From assembly GCA_014879465.1 (NCBI GenBank), contig JACSSA010000084.1, positions 1 through 33,822 on the forward strand: 33,822 bases of DNA, written 5' to 3'. This DNA comes from Rhodothermales bacterium (GTDB lineage Bacteria > Bacteroidota > Rhodothermia > Rhodothermales > BA12). The notes under the pieces were generated by a model. It did not search any database, was not told the origin of the DNA, and saw nothing but the letters and a program-made list of their open reading frames with translations. The translations under genes were made by a program, and so were the position numbers. Below, piece after piece: positions 7,634 through 15,206 of this stretch (within the stretch, counting starts at the first letter, position 1; each line of letters opens with the position of its first letter).

Positions 7634-8935
7634 ATGGAACTCCGTCCTGCCGCTTCGCCCCATCCTGCCTTCGTGTTTGAAGAGGACTCCGGCGGCGTCC
7701 GCGCCTACCGCCACCGCGAGAACGGCCTTCAGGTGCTGGTGCTCGAACAGCCCAGCAGTCCCGTTGCCACGTTCATGCTCACCTACCGCGTGGGCAGCCG
7801 CAACGAAGGCCTCGGCCTCACCGGGTCCACGCACTTCCTCGAACACCTGATGTTCAAAGGCACCGAGCGCTTCCACAAAGACGCGGGCACGTCGGTGTTT
7901 CAGGCGCTCCAGAGGCACGGGGCGCAGGTGAACGCCACCACATGGCTCGACCGCACCAACTACTACGCGCTACTGCCTGCCGGGGAGGTCGAGACGGCGA
8001 TGGAGATCGAGGCCGACCGGATGCGCGGCCTTCGCCTCGCCGACGACGCGGTGACGAGCGAGAAGACGGTGATCCTCAACGAACTCGACCGGGGCGAGAA
8101 CGACCCGGTGCGGCGGCTCTACCACCTCGTGTGGGCGACGGCGTTTCAGGCGCATCCGTACGGCCATCCAACGATTGGTTGGCGCTCGGACGTGGAGGCC
8201 GTCACGCCTGCGGCGCTGCGCGGCTTCTACGATGTGTTCTACTGGCCCGACAACGCCACCGCGACGGTGATCGGCGGCGTGGACGAGGCCGAGGCCTTGG
8301 CGCTCATCGACCGGCACTTCGGCGCGATTCCCAAGGCCCCGGCTCCGATCCCCGAGGTGTTCACCCGCGAGCCGGAGCAGGCGGGCGAGCGCCGCGTGCT
8401 GCTGCGGCAAGAGGCGCAGCTCGGCACCGTTGTGCTGGGCTGGAAGGCCCCGCCGGGACTGCACGACGATGCCGACGCGCTCGCCGTGCTTGCGCTGCTG
8501 CTCACCTCTGGGAAGGCCAGCCGCCTTTACCGGACGCTGGTGGACACCGCGCTCGCCACATATGTGGGCGGCAGCGCCAGCCGCCTGCGCGACCCCGGTC
8601 TGTTCACCCTCTACGCCGGCCTCGCCCCCGGAAAAACCCACGCCGAAGTCGAAGACGCGCTGCGACGGGAGGTTCGCCGCGTCGCCGCCGACGGGGTGGC
8701 CGACGACGAGCTCGCCCGCGCCCGTGCGCTCGTGCGCGCCCACGACGCCTACGCCCGCGACGGCGCGTTTGCCGCGGCAAGTGCCCTCAACGAGGCCATC
8801 GCCTGCGGCGACTGGCGGCTGTTCACCACCGCAGAAGAACGCCTCGCCCGCATCGCCCCCGAAGACGTGCAGCGTGTGGCCCAAACGTATCTCCTCGACG
8901 ACGCGCTCACCGTCGGCCATCACCTGCCGGATTGA
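7634..8935 (+). CDS. M16 family zinc metallopeptidase (catalytic partner)
   Basis: A 433-residue pitrilysin-family (M16) peptidase. The inverted zinc motif HxxEH is H67-F-L-E70-H71 within 'GSTHFLEHLMFKGT', and the third ligand is probably E150 in 'VILNELDRGEND'. The rest follows the two-lobed M16 half-enzyme plan. ATG 7634 (MELRPAASPHPAF) gives a normal family length; upstream in-frame codons are antisense to the divergent gene and look non-coding. No signal peptide is visible, so it is probably cytoplasmic unless the start is wrong. The next gene encodes an M16 protein without the zinc motif; such active/inactive pairs typically form a heterodimeric peptidase. Confidence 0.93.
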   Translation: MELRPAASPHPAFVFEEDSGGVRAYRHRENGLQVLVLEQPSSPVATFMLTYRVGSRNEGLGLTGSTHFLEHLMFKGTERFHKDAGTSVFQALQRHGAQVNATTWLDRTNYYALLPAGEVETAMEIEADRMRGLRLADDAVTSEKTVILNELDRGENDPVRRLYHLVWATAFQAHPYGHPTIGWRSDVEAVTPAALRGFYDVFYWPDNATATVIGGVDEAEALALIDRHFGAIPKAPAPIPEVFTREPEQAGERRVLLRQEAQLGTVVLGWKAPPGLHDDADALAVLALLLTSGKASRLYRTLVDTALATYVGGSASRLRDPGLFTLYAGLAPGKTHAEVEDALRREVRRVAADGVADDELARARALVRAHDAYARDGAFAAASALNEAIACGDWRLFTTAEERLARIAPEDVQRVAQTYLLDDALTVGHHLPD

Positions 8936-8941
8936 GGAGCG

Positions 8942-9004
8942 GGTTGCTGGGTGCTGGTTTCCGATTGCCGGAATCCTGCGGCTGGCAACTCTCGACTACC
9001 CACC
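8942..9004. repeat. Degenerate 7-bp tandem array (array A)
   Basis: Nine consecutive heptamers can be laid out in register. They begin GGTTGCT, GGGTGCT, GGTTTCC, GATTGCC and drift thereafter, keeping a pyrimidine pair CT/CC at the end of almost every unit. The array fills the gap between the two M16 genes and runs up to the likely start of the second. The units degrade rightward, so the right boundary is soft. Related heptamers occur at 22623-22650 on the other strand. Confidence 0.55.
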
Positions 9005-9019
9005 ACCACCTGCCCCGCC

Positions 9020-10231
9020 TTGTCTCTCTACACGCTTCCTACCCCCGCGCCGGGCGTGGTCTCGTTCCGCGCCTCGTTCGAGACGCACCCCGACCTTGCC
9101 GCACACGAAGACCTCGCGCAGCGCCTCGCCGTTCGGCTGCTCGACAAGGGCACGCGCCGCCGCGACCGCTTCGCCTTCGCCGAGGCCCTCGAAACCAAGG
9201 GCGCAACGCTCGCCTTCACCGCCGACGAGCACCGGGTGGGCTTTGCCGGACGCTGCCTCCGCGCCGACCTCCCGGCCGTGCTCGACCTCGCCGCCGAGGC
9301 GCTCCGTGAGCCGCTGCTTGACGCCGCCGAAGCCTCCAAGGTGCTCACCCACCTCGACGCCGCCTACCGCCACGCCGAAGAAGACACGGCCGCCCAGTCC
9401 GACGCCGCCCTCTCGCGCCTTATCTACCCCCACGGCCACCCCAACCGCAGCGAGCCGTTTGAGCAGACGCGCGTGGCGCTCGCTGCTCTCACTCCCGACG
9501 ACGCTCGCCGCTTTCACGAACGGCATTTCCGCAGCGGCCCGCTCGACCTCGTCCTCGCCGGCGACGTAGACGGGTTGGACCGCGCCGACCTGCTCGACCG
9601 CTTTGGCGACCGCGCCGCCGCGCCTGCGCCGCCGGACGTGCCCGCGCCGTTCGAGGCCGTGCCGTCGGGCATCGAGGTGTGCGTGCCCGGCAAGACCAGC
9701 TACGACGTGCGCCTCGGCCACGCCGTGCCGCTGCCGCGTCCGCATCCCGACACGCTCGCGTTTCGCGTGGCGCTCTTCGCCCTCGGCGGCAACTTCTCGG
9801 CGCGGCTCATGCAGACCGTCCGCGACCGCGACGGCCTCACCTACGGCATCTCCGCCGCCCTCGACGGGGCCGGGGCGACGTACGGCGGGCACGCGCTTGT
9901 GCGGGCGAACTTCAGCCCCGACGTGCTCGGGCGCGGCCTCGACCGCGTCCGCGAGGAAGTGCAACGGCTGGTGGACGAAGGACTCTCGGAGGACGAACTC
10001 GCCACCGTGCAGCAGACGCTCGCGGGCACGCACGTCGTTGGGCTGTCCACTTCCGGCGGGGCCGCCGCGGCGATGGTTGCGGCGCTGGAGAACGGACTTG
10101 GAGCCGATTGGCTGACGGTCTACCCCCAGCGTTTGCAGGCGCTTACGACGGACGGCGTCAACGACGTGTTGCGGCGCTACCTTCGTCCAGCCGCCCTCGC
10201 CGTGGCCTGCGCCGGGCCGTTTGCCGTGTAG
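9020..10231 (+). CDS. M16 family peptidase homologue lacking the zinc motif
   Basis: A second M16 half-enzyme of about 403 residues. It keeps the fold (for example 'LLDKGTRRRDRFAFAEALETKGATLAF') and the C-terminal Arg/Tyr substrate-binding pattern ('QTVRDRDGLTYGISAAL'), but where HxxEH should be it has 'AAHEDLAQRLAVRLL', so it should not bind zinc. This is the usual non-catalytic subunit of bacterial M16 heterodimers. The start is uncertain: TTG 9020 gives SLYTLPTPAPGVVSF, which looks like a real N-terminus, whereas ATG 8951 would translate the heptamer array into low-complexity sequence. It is co-directional with the catalytic partner, 84 bp downstream of its stop. Confidence 0.88.
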   Translation: MSLYTLPTPAPGVVSFRASFETHPDLAAHEDLAQRLAVRLLDKGTRRRDRFAFAEALETKGATLAFTADEHRVGFAGRCLRADLPAVLDLAAEALREPLLDAAEASKVLTHLDAAYRHAEEDTAAQSDAALSRLIYPHGHPNRSEPFEQTRVALAALTPDDARRFHERHFRSGPLDLVLAGDVDGLDRADLLDRFGDRAAAPAPPDVPAPFEAVPSGIEVCVPGKTSYDVRLGHAVPLPRPHPDTLAFRVALFALGGNFSARLMQTVRDRDGLTYGISAALDGAGATYGGHALVRANFSPDVLGRGLDRVREEVQRLVDEGLSEDELATVQQTLAGTHVVGLSTSGGAAAAMVAALENGLGADWLTVYPQRLQALTTDGVNDVLRRYLRPAALAVACAGPFAV

Positions 10232-10281
10232 ATCGCTCGTGCAGTTGCACAACCGTAACGCCGTGCGGCATCCGTCACGCA

Positions 10282-10307
10282 CCCGGCACATTTGTCCGGG
10301 CGCTTTT
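10282..10307 (+). terminator. Candidate terminator after the M16 pair
   Basis: CCCGG (10282-10286) pairs with CCGGG (10296-10300). The loop can add ACA/TGT pairs, and the sequence CGCTTTT follows. It lies 50 bases after the second M16 stop, in the right orientation to end that operon. Confidence 0.45.
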
Positions 10308-10487
10308 GGAGGTGCTGCGTGCTGAGGAAGGCGTTGCCCATGGCAGGTGCGCTGCCGCATCGAGTGTCTCCTGTACCCCGTTTTTCCCTACACGCGGTTG
10401 CTGAAAGAACGGCCGCCGATGCAAGCGGCGGTGCCTCCGACGAGGCGCGATGCGCCTCTCCAGTTCACCCGATGAAGGTGAGGGAGC

Positions 10488-10527
10488 GAGAAGGGCCGGC
10501 TGCCATCCGTGGCAGTCGGCCCTTCTC
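10488..10527. terminator. Strong 17-bp hairpin before the end of the PspC gene
   Basis: GAGAAGGGCCGGCTGCC (10488-10504) pairs with GGCAGTCGGCCCTTCTC (10511-10527) with one G-T wobble around the loop ATCCGT. It lies 24 bases past the stop of the minus-strand PspC gene and probably ends that transcript. Neither side has a good T-run, so it may act mainly as a 3'-end stabiliser. Confidence 0.6.
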
Positions 10528-10550
10528 TTGTCCGTGCGCGGTGTTGCGAC

Positions 10551-11192
10551 TCAGGCGTCGCGGATCGTACGGATACGCTCTTCCAGCGACATCGTCGGGG
10601 CTTTCGGAAGCACACCCGCGAGCACAAGGTACACGGGAATGAACGCCCCGTTGGTGATGGCCGCGAGGATGACGAGCGCCCATCTCATCAGCTTGGGATT
10701 GACGCCGAAATACTCGGCGAGGCCGCCCGCCACGCCCGCGATCATTCGGTCGTTGGACTTGACCAGCTGCTTCTTGCCGGTGCCAATGTTTACCTGCCCG
10801 ATCTTGAACCCGCCTGCCTGTCCGGCGCGGCGGATCTTTGGTCCCCGCCGCTTCTTCTGCCGGTCGAACAAGCCCGTAGCCGTGGACACGATCACGAGCA
10901 GCGCCCCGATTAGCACCGGCCACACGAACAGATCGAGGCGCGGGAAGCCGGTCAAAAACGGCAGCAGCGTGGCGGTGAGGTTGCCGAGCACATACAAAAT
11001 GCCGAACGCGAGCGTGGCGTAGCCCATCGCCAGCGGCAGGTTGAACGACGACTTCCGCTCGTCGCTTTGCGAGGGAAACAGCAAGGTTTCCAGCTCGTCG
11101 TCGGTGTACGATTCGAGGCTTAACTCCGGCGCGGTGAGCGGGGGCGGGGTGTGGGTGCGGGTTTGCGGCACGGATGGAAGTGGCAGAGACAC
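10551..11192 (-). CDS. PspC-domain membrane protein
   Basis: A 213-residue membrane protein. The C-terminal part (about 145-197: 'KSNDRMIAGVAGGLAEYFGVNPKLMRWALVILA ... YLVLAGVLPK') is a clear PspC domain, found in phage-shock/envelope-stress regulators. Before it are two more hydrophobic segments (about 52-80 and 86-109) and a basic linker (RQKKRRGPKIRR). The N-terminal 50 residues are Pro-rich, then acidic. Proteins pairing an extra membrane module with PspC are common in Bacteroidota and are usually annotated only by domain. No pspA or sensor kinase is adjacent. It follows the fau gene by 28 bp on the same strand and may be co-transcribed with it. Confidence 0.85.
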   Translation of the reverse strand: MSLPLPSVPQTRTHTPPPLTAPELSLESYTDDELETLLFPSQSDERKSSFNLPLAMGYATLAFGILYVLGNLTATLLPFLTGFPRLDLFVWPVLIGALLVIVSTATGLFDRQKKRRGPKIRRAGQAGGFKIGQVNIGTGKKQLVKSNDRMIAGVAGGLAEYFGVNPKLMRWALVILAAITNGAFIPVYLVLAGVLPKAPTMSLEERIRTIRDA

Positions 11193-11220
11193 CGGTCTGT
11201 ACGCGCAAACGGGCGTCCGG

Positions 11221-11793
11221 TTACGACGGCACGCGCCAGACGGTAGATTCGGTTACGACGGCGTGCACGGGCACGTCGTGGGAATCGGCAGGAAGGTCGT
11301 CCACGAAAACGCTGTCGAACACGGGGCAGACGGCGAATCCCGTAAAATCGGCCAGAAAACGGTCGTAGAAGCCTTTGCCGTAGCCGAGGCGCACGCCCCG
11401 ACGGTCGGCGGCGAGCGCGGGGACGACGGCGGCCTCCACGCGGGAAATCGCCGGGCCGTCGGCGGATGGCAGGCCCGCCGCATCCAGCGAGTCGGAATCG
11501 GGCGTCCAGCGCCGGAACGCCATCGCAGGCGGGTGGAAGGCGGTCACGAAAGGCAGTGCCACCGTCTTCCCGGCGTCGTGCAGGGCATGGAGAAGCGGGC
11601 GAAGGTCGGGCTCGCGGCGGTCGAGCAGCGGCGCGAACGCCAGCACCGTGTCGGCGTCGCGGAGTTCGGGCAGCGCCAGCAGGTGGGAGACGATTTGCGC
11701 CGAGGCTTGGGCAAAGGCCTCGTCCGAAAGGGCCAAACGTTGGACGCGGAACTCCGTGCGGAGTCGGCTTTTCTGTGCCGCAAGCTCATCCAT
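11221..11793 (-). CDS. fau: 5-formyltetrahydrofolate cyclo-ligase
   Basis: Converts 5-formyltetrahydrofolate to 5,10-methenyltetrahydrofolate using ATP, returning an inhibitory folate form to the one-carbon pool. The 190-residue length matches the family. The diagnostic C-terminal motif 'RLGYGKGFYDRFL' (residues 135-147) binds the nucleotide, and the N-terminal 'AAQKSRLRTEFRVQR' is the usual basic start. It is the first gene of a probable minus-strand pair with the PspC gene, and its start is only 11 bp from the divergent AhpD-like gene. The gcvT gene elsewhere in this window also feeds folate one-carbon metabolism but is not linked to it. Confidence 0.93.
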   Translation of the reverse strand: MDELAAQKSRLRTEFRVQRLALSDEAFAQASAQIVSHLLALPELRDADTVLAFAPLLDRREPDLRPLLHALHDAGKTVALPFVTAFHPPAMAFRRWTPDSDSLDAAGLPSADGPAISRVEAAVVPALAADRRGVRLGYGKGFYDRFLADFTGFAVCPVFDSVFVDDLPADSHDVPVHAVVTESTVWRVPS

Positions 11794-11804
11794 AACGCGA
11801 AACG

Positions 11805-12179
11805 ATGTCGTCGTCCGAAGAACATACGTCTGCCGAAACCCGCCTCGATCGGTTCAACGCGTACCGCGCCAAGATGAACGCCCGCATCCTCGACGAGAAA
11901 GACCACGTCGGGATCAAGCGGTTTTTCGCCCTCGACACGGCGGCCTACCGCGACGGTGCGCTCGACGGGCGGACGAAGGAACTGCTCGGCCTCGTCGCCA
12001 GCGCCGTGCTGCGCTGCAACGACTGCATCGACTACCACCTGATCCAGTGCGTCGAGGCGGGCTACACCGACGCCGAACTCGACGACGCGCTGAACGTGGC
12101 GCTCGTCGTGGGCGGCAGCATCGTCATTCCGCACCTCCGCCACGCCGTCGAAACCGTCGATCTACTGCGGAATAGGTAG
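11805..12179 (+). CDS. Carboxymuconolactone decarboxylase/AhpD-family protein
   Basis: A small (124-residue) all-helical CMD/AhpD-fold protein. 'LRCNDCIDYHL' gives the AhpD-type CxxC (C71, C74) with a following His78, the redox-active arrangement used for peroxide-linked disulfide chemistry. A later 'IPHLRHAVE' supplies two more histidines (H110, H113). The presence of CxxC favours an AhpD-like disulfide reductase over a true decarboxylase. No ahpC is adjacent. ATG 11805 overlaps no neighbour, and the divergent fau start is 11 bp away, so the two must share or overlap promoter elements. Confidence 0.9.
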   Translation: MSSSEEHTSAETRLDRFNAYRAKMNARILDEKDHVGIKRFFALDTAAYRDGALDGRTKELLGLVASAVLRCNDCIDYHLIQCVEAGYTDAELDDALNVALVVGGSIVIPHLRHAVETVDLLRNR

Positions 12180-12181
12180 AC

Positions 12182-12222
12182 GGTGTATGTTGTATAGATA
12201 ACAATCAAATACACCATACACC
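12182..12222. repeat. GTGTATGGTGTAT-family palindrome (copy 1), convergent junction
   Basis: Arms GGTGTATGTTGTAT (12182-12195) and ATACACCATACACC (12209-12222) pair with one mismatch around an AT-rich 13-nt loop. It fills the 49-bp gap between two convergent stops and so can serve as a bidirectional terminator. The same arms and the same loop length recur at 16184-16226. Confidence 0.8.
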
Positions 12223-12228
12223 ATGCCT

Positions 12229-13503
12229 CTACCACCGTTCGGCGGCGTCTTCGGAGAGCATCGCGGCAAGGTCGGCGTAGGCGACGAGCGCGGGGAAGAG
12301 CGGAAACAGGAAGCGCTGGCTCGTGACGAGGTACGGCATGCCGCCGCCGCCCGTGCCGGAGCCGTCGGGGACGTGCTGGCGCACGGTCTTGCGGTGGACG
12401 GTGAGGAAACTGTCGCCGTCGGGGGCGTGCAGCGCCACGTCGGCGGCCACAATCCGGTCGAGCACGAACGCGAGGCACGAACGCGGGGCGCGGGCGAGCA
12501 GGGCTTGTGCGCCCACGCGGGCGGGGGCGAGGGCGTCGCGGCGACGGTTTTCGGCGGCAGCGGCATCGGAAAGTTCGGCGGCGAAGCGGTGCACCGGGGC
12601 TTCGTCGGCGTCGGGGCCGAGGGTGGCACGGAACCGGGCGACGAGCCGCTCGGCGTCGGGATCGGAAAGGCGTGGCGTGGGCGGCGGCGTGGGCAGGCCG
12701 TCGGCCAGCGGGGCAAGCCGGGTCAGCACGGCGTGGGCCACGGCGTCGAAGGCGGCGACGCGGGCTTCGTCGGAGCCGTCGGGAGGAAACGCCCGTGCGT
12801 AGCCCTCGCCAAGGATGAGCGGACTTCCGGGCGCGACGTGGCCGACGGGGCATCCGGTGTAGTTGTGGCCGAACACGTCGCCGGGATAGAGGTCGAGCGC
12901 CAGCGCGGGCGTCTTGCCGAGGGCGCGTTGAATCAGACGGAGCGATGCCGCTTGGAATCCCGACGACGGCGTGAGGAAAGCCCGGAACAGCCCAAACTCC
13001 AGCGTCGAGAACAGCACATCGTCGTCGTCGCCGCGCCCCATCAGCGGCATCACGGCCGGGAGGATGCGCCGGACGATGTGGCGGACGCGGGCGGCAGCCG
13101 TGAGCGCCGGACGCCAGAACGGCTCCGGGCCGTCGGCGTCGGCGGCGCGGGGGAGGGGCGCGAGGGCGAGGCGTCGGAACGCGTCGTCGTCCATCGCCAG
13201 CAGCGACTCGAACGTGCGAACGATCACGCCGAGGTCGAAGAGGATCTGCTTGAAGGCGAGTTCGAAGAGCTGGTGGGTGAGCACGAACACGCGCTCGTCG
13301 GGCACTCGCGAGGCCGGCTCCTGCGCGTCGAGCAGCCGGTCGAGGTGCAGGTAGCGTTCGTAGGTCAGGCCGAGGCGTCCGTCGTCGGTGGGCGGATTGA
13401 CGAAGGGTTGGTTGGTTGCGTCGCGGCGTTCGGCGGCGTGGGAATCGGCGCGGACGGACGGGTCGAGGGACACGTCCCACCACGCGGCGGAGAAGGCGGG
13501 CAT
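12229..13503 (-). CDS. Tryptophan 2,3-dioxygenase-family heme protein, enlarged
   Basis: The family opens the indole ring of tryptophan with O2 to give N-formylkynurenine. Family blocks are 'LTYERYLHLDRLLDAQ' (46-61), 'FVLTHQLFELAFKQILFDL' (73-91, with the distal-pocket His77), 'SSGFQAASLRLIQ' (180-192) and 'VHRKTVRQHVPDGSGTGGGG' (369-388), where His370 aligns with the heme-ligating His. The Trp of the usual ELW is Phe in ELAFK. Length is 424 against about 280 for typical bacterial enzymes; the excess lies roughly between residues 205 and 345. No kynurenine-pathway genes (kynU, kynB) are adjacent, so the substrate could differ. It is convergent with the AhpD-like gene and divergent from ffh (232-bp gap). 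Confidence 0.82.
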   Translation of the reverse strand: MPAFSAAWWDVSLDPSVRADSHAAERRDATNQPFVNPPTDDGRLGLTYERYLHLDRLLDAQEPASRVPDERVFVLTHQLFELAFKQILFDLGVIVRTFESLLAMDDDAFRRLALAPLPRAADADGPEPFWRPALTAAARVRHIVRRILPAVMPLMGRGDDDDVLFSTLEFGLFRAFLTPSSGFQAASLRLIQRALGKTPALALDLYPGDVFGHNYTGCPVGHVAPGSPLILGEGYARAFPPDGSDEARVAAFDAVAHAVLTRLAPLADGLPTPPPTPRLSDPDAERLVARFRATLGPDADEAPVHRFAAELSDAAAAENRRRDALAPARVGAQALLARAPRSCLAFVLDRIVAADVALHAPDGDSFLTVHRKTVRQHVPDGSGTGGGGMPYLVTSQRFLFPLFPALVAYADLAAMLSEDAAERW

Positions 13504-13735
13504 GGGTGGAGAGATCTTTTACGACGTCTAAGGTAGGGCGACGGAGACGAGAGCGGGCCGTGTATTCATCCCGGCTGCACGCACCGGCGGCCGATAAAGC
13601 GGTAGATTGATTGTCTTGCCCGTCCGGACTTCCGGATTGGGGTACGCGGCCCAAAGTCTTTTGCCGTCCGCCCCGTCCGACGCACTCTCGGTTGTACTCC
13701 GAAGCGCGGTCCTTCCCGTCCCCGCGAGCCTAACG

Positions 13736-15103
13736 ATGTTCGAAAGCCTCTCCGAAAAACTCGATGAGGCCCTCAAGTCCGCCACCGGACAGGGCCGCAT
13801 CAACGACCTGAACATCGCGCAGACGATGCGCGAGATCCGCCGGGCGCTGCTCGACGCGGACGTGAACTACCAGGTCGCCCGCGATTTTACCGAGCGCGTC
13901 AAGGAGCAAGCCTCCGGCGAGAAGGTGCTGCAAAGCGTCCAGCCCGGTCAGCAGCTCGTCAAAATCGTTTACGACGAACTCGTCGAATTCCTTGGCGGCC
14001 AGCATGTGGGCGTGGCTTCCGCGCCCAACCCGCCGACGGTCGTGCTGATTGCGGGCTTGCAAGGCTCGGGCAAGACGACGTTCTCGGGCAAGCTCGCCAA
14101 GTGGTACAAGGATAAGGGCAAGGCCCCGCTGCTCGTGGGCGCGGACGTGTACCGCCCCGCCGCCGTGGACCAGCTCGAATCGCTGGCGGCGCAGGTCGGC
14201 GTGCCCACGTTCTCCATCCGCGGCGACGACGGGATGCCGGTGAAGGACGCCGTCCGCGTGGCCACCGAGGCCGTGGCCTTCGCCCGCAAGAACGCCCGCG
14301 ACGTCGTCATCATCGACACTGCCGGCCGCTTGGCCGTGGACGAGGCGATGATGAACGAGGTGGCCGCGATCAAGGCGGCGGTCAATCCCCACGAGATCCT
14401 GTTCGTGGTGGATGCGATGACCGGCCAAGACGCCGTCAACACCGCCAAGACGTTCAACGACCGCCTCGACTTCGGCGGCGTGGTGCTCACCAAGCTCGAC
14501 GGCGACACCCGCGGCGGCGCGGCGCTGTCCATCAGGGCCGTCGTGGGCAAGCCCATCAAGTTCGCCTCCACCGGCGAGAAGATGGACGCGCTCCAGCCGT
14601 TCTACCCCGACCGGATGGCCCAGCGCATCCTCGGCATGGGCGACGTCGTGTCGTTCGTCGAGAAGGCGCAGGATCAGTTCGACCAGAAGCAGGCCGAGAA
14701 GCTTCAGCAGAAGATGCTGGAGGCCAAGTTCGACCTCAACGACTTCCTCGAACAGCTCCAGCGGATCAAGAAGATGGGGTCGATGAAAGACCTCCTCGGC
14801 ATGATCCCCGGCATCGGGCGGCAGCTCAAAGACGTAGACGTGCCCGAAGACGCCTTCAAGCACGTTGAGGCCATCATCCACTCCATGACCGAGGAGGAGC
14901 GCAAGAACCCCGGTCTGCTCAACGGCAGCCGCCGCCGCCGTATTGCCGCCGGGTGCGGCATGCGCGTGCAGGACGTGAACCAGCTCCTCAAGCAGTTCGA
15001 GGACATGAAGAAGATGATGAAGACGATGACCAAGATGATGGGATCCGGGCGTCAGGTGGACGTGCAGGGCCTCATGGCGCAAGCCCGCCGAACCGGACGG
15101 TAA
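13736..15103 (+). CDS. ffh: Signal recognition particle protein Ffh
   Basis: The GTPase of the signal recognition particle: with 4.5S RNA it binds signal sequences of nascent membrane proteins and delivers ribosomes to FtsY. The 455-residue protein has the N domain, the G domain with P-loop 'GLQGSGKT' (107-114), 'DTAGRL' and '[14 protein letters not shown]', and a Met-rich C-terminal M domain ('[16 protein letters not shown]') with the RNA-binding '[16 protein letters not shown]'. ATG 13736 ([13 protein letters not shown]) is the family-typical start. It heads the ffh-rpsP-rimM-trmD-rplS cluster. Confidence 0.98.
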   Translation: MFESLSEKLDEALKSATGQGRINDLNIAQTMREIRRALLDADVNYQVARDFTERVKEQASGEKVLQSVQPGQQLVKIVYDELVEFLGGQHVGVASAPNPPTVVLIAGLQGSGKTTFSGKLAKWYKDKGKAPLLVGADVYRPAAVDQLESLAAQVGVPTFSIRGDDGMPVKDAVRVATEAVAFARKNARDVVIIDTAGRLAVDEAMMNEVAAIKAAVNPHEILFVVDAMTGQDAVNTAKTFNDRLDFGGVVLTKLDGDTRGGAALSIRAVVGKPIKFASTGEKMDALQPFYPDRMAQRILGMGDVVSFVEKAQDQFDQKQAEKLQQKMLEAKFDLNDFLEQLQRIKKMGSMKDLLGMIPGIGRQLKDVDVPEDAFKHVEAIIHSMTEEERKNPGLLNGSRRRRIAAGCGMRVQDVNQLLKQFEDMKKMMKTMTKMMGSGRQVDVQGLMAQARRTGR

Positions 15104-15153
15104 CTCGTTTCCGACGCATCGACAGTCGTCCATCCCAACCGAAACCCTTTGTA

Positions 15154-15181
15154 CGGGCAATCCTGCCCGGAACCTGTTTTT
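15154..15181 (+). terminator. Small hairpin in the rpsP leader
   Basis: CGGGCA (15154-15159) pairs with TGCCCG (15164-15169) around ATCC, and a T-run (15177-15181) follows after 7 nt. It lies in the 103-bp ffh-rpsP gap. It could be a leaky terminator or attenuator that sets the ratio of ffh to ribosomal protein expression, but the spacing to the T-run is longer than ideal. Confidence 0.3.
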
Positions 15182-15206
15182 CAAACCTCCATCCCATTCC
15201 AAGAAA

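Larger units (their letters stand above)
10232..10550. other. 319-bp gap between convergent genes holding several hairpins, no gene seen
   Basis: No convincing coding sequence is visible. Three inverted repeats are present: a terminator-like stem at 10282-10307, a perfect 7-bp stem GAGGCGC/GCGCCTC around GAT at 10442-10458, and a 17-bp stem at 10488-10527. The spacing would allow a small structured RNA, but nothing here matches an RNA family that I recognise. Confidence 0.5.

Noticed and set aside
7634-10231. M16 pair as a PQQ or peptide-processing (RiPP) system
   Set aside because: No precursor peptide, radical SAM enzyme or transporter gene is nearby. An active/inactive M16 pair alone is common.
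11218-11262. 13-bp direct repeat CGGTTACGACGGC at the end of fau
   Set aside because: Both copies are at or within coding sequence (GCC GTC GTA ACC codons), there are only two, and they are easily explained by codon bias.
13504-13735. Promoter candidates in the ffh/TDO divergent gap
   Set aside because: TA-rich hexamers such as TAGATT are present, but none has a convincing partner box at the right spacing, so I did not call a promoter.
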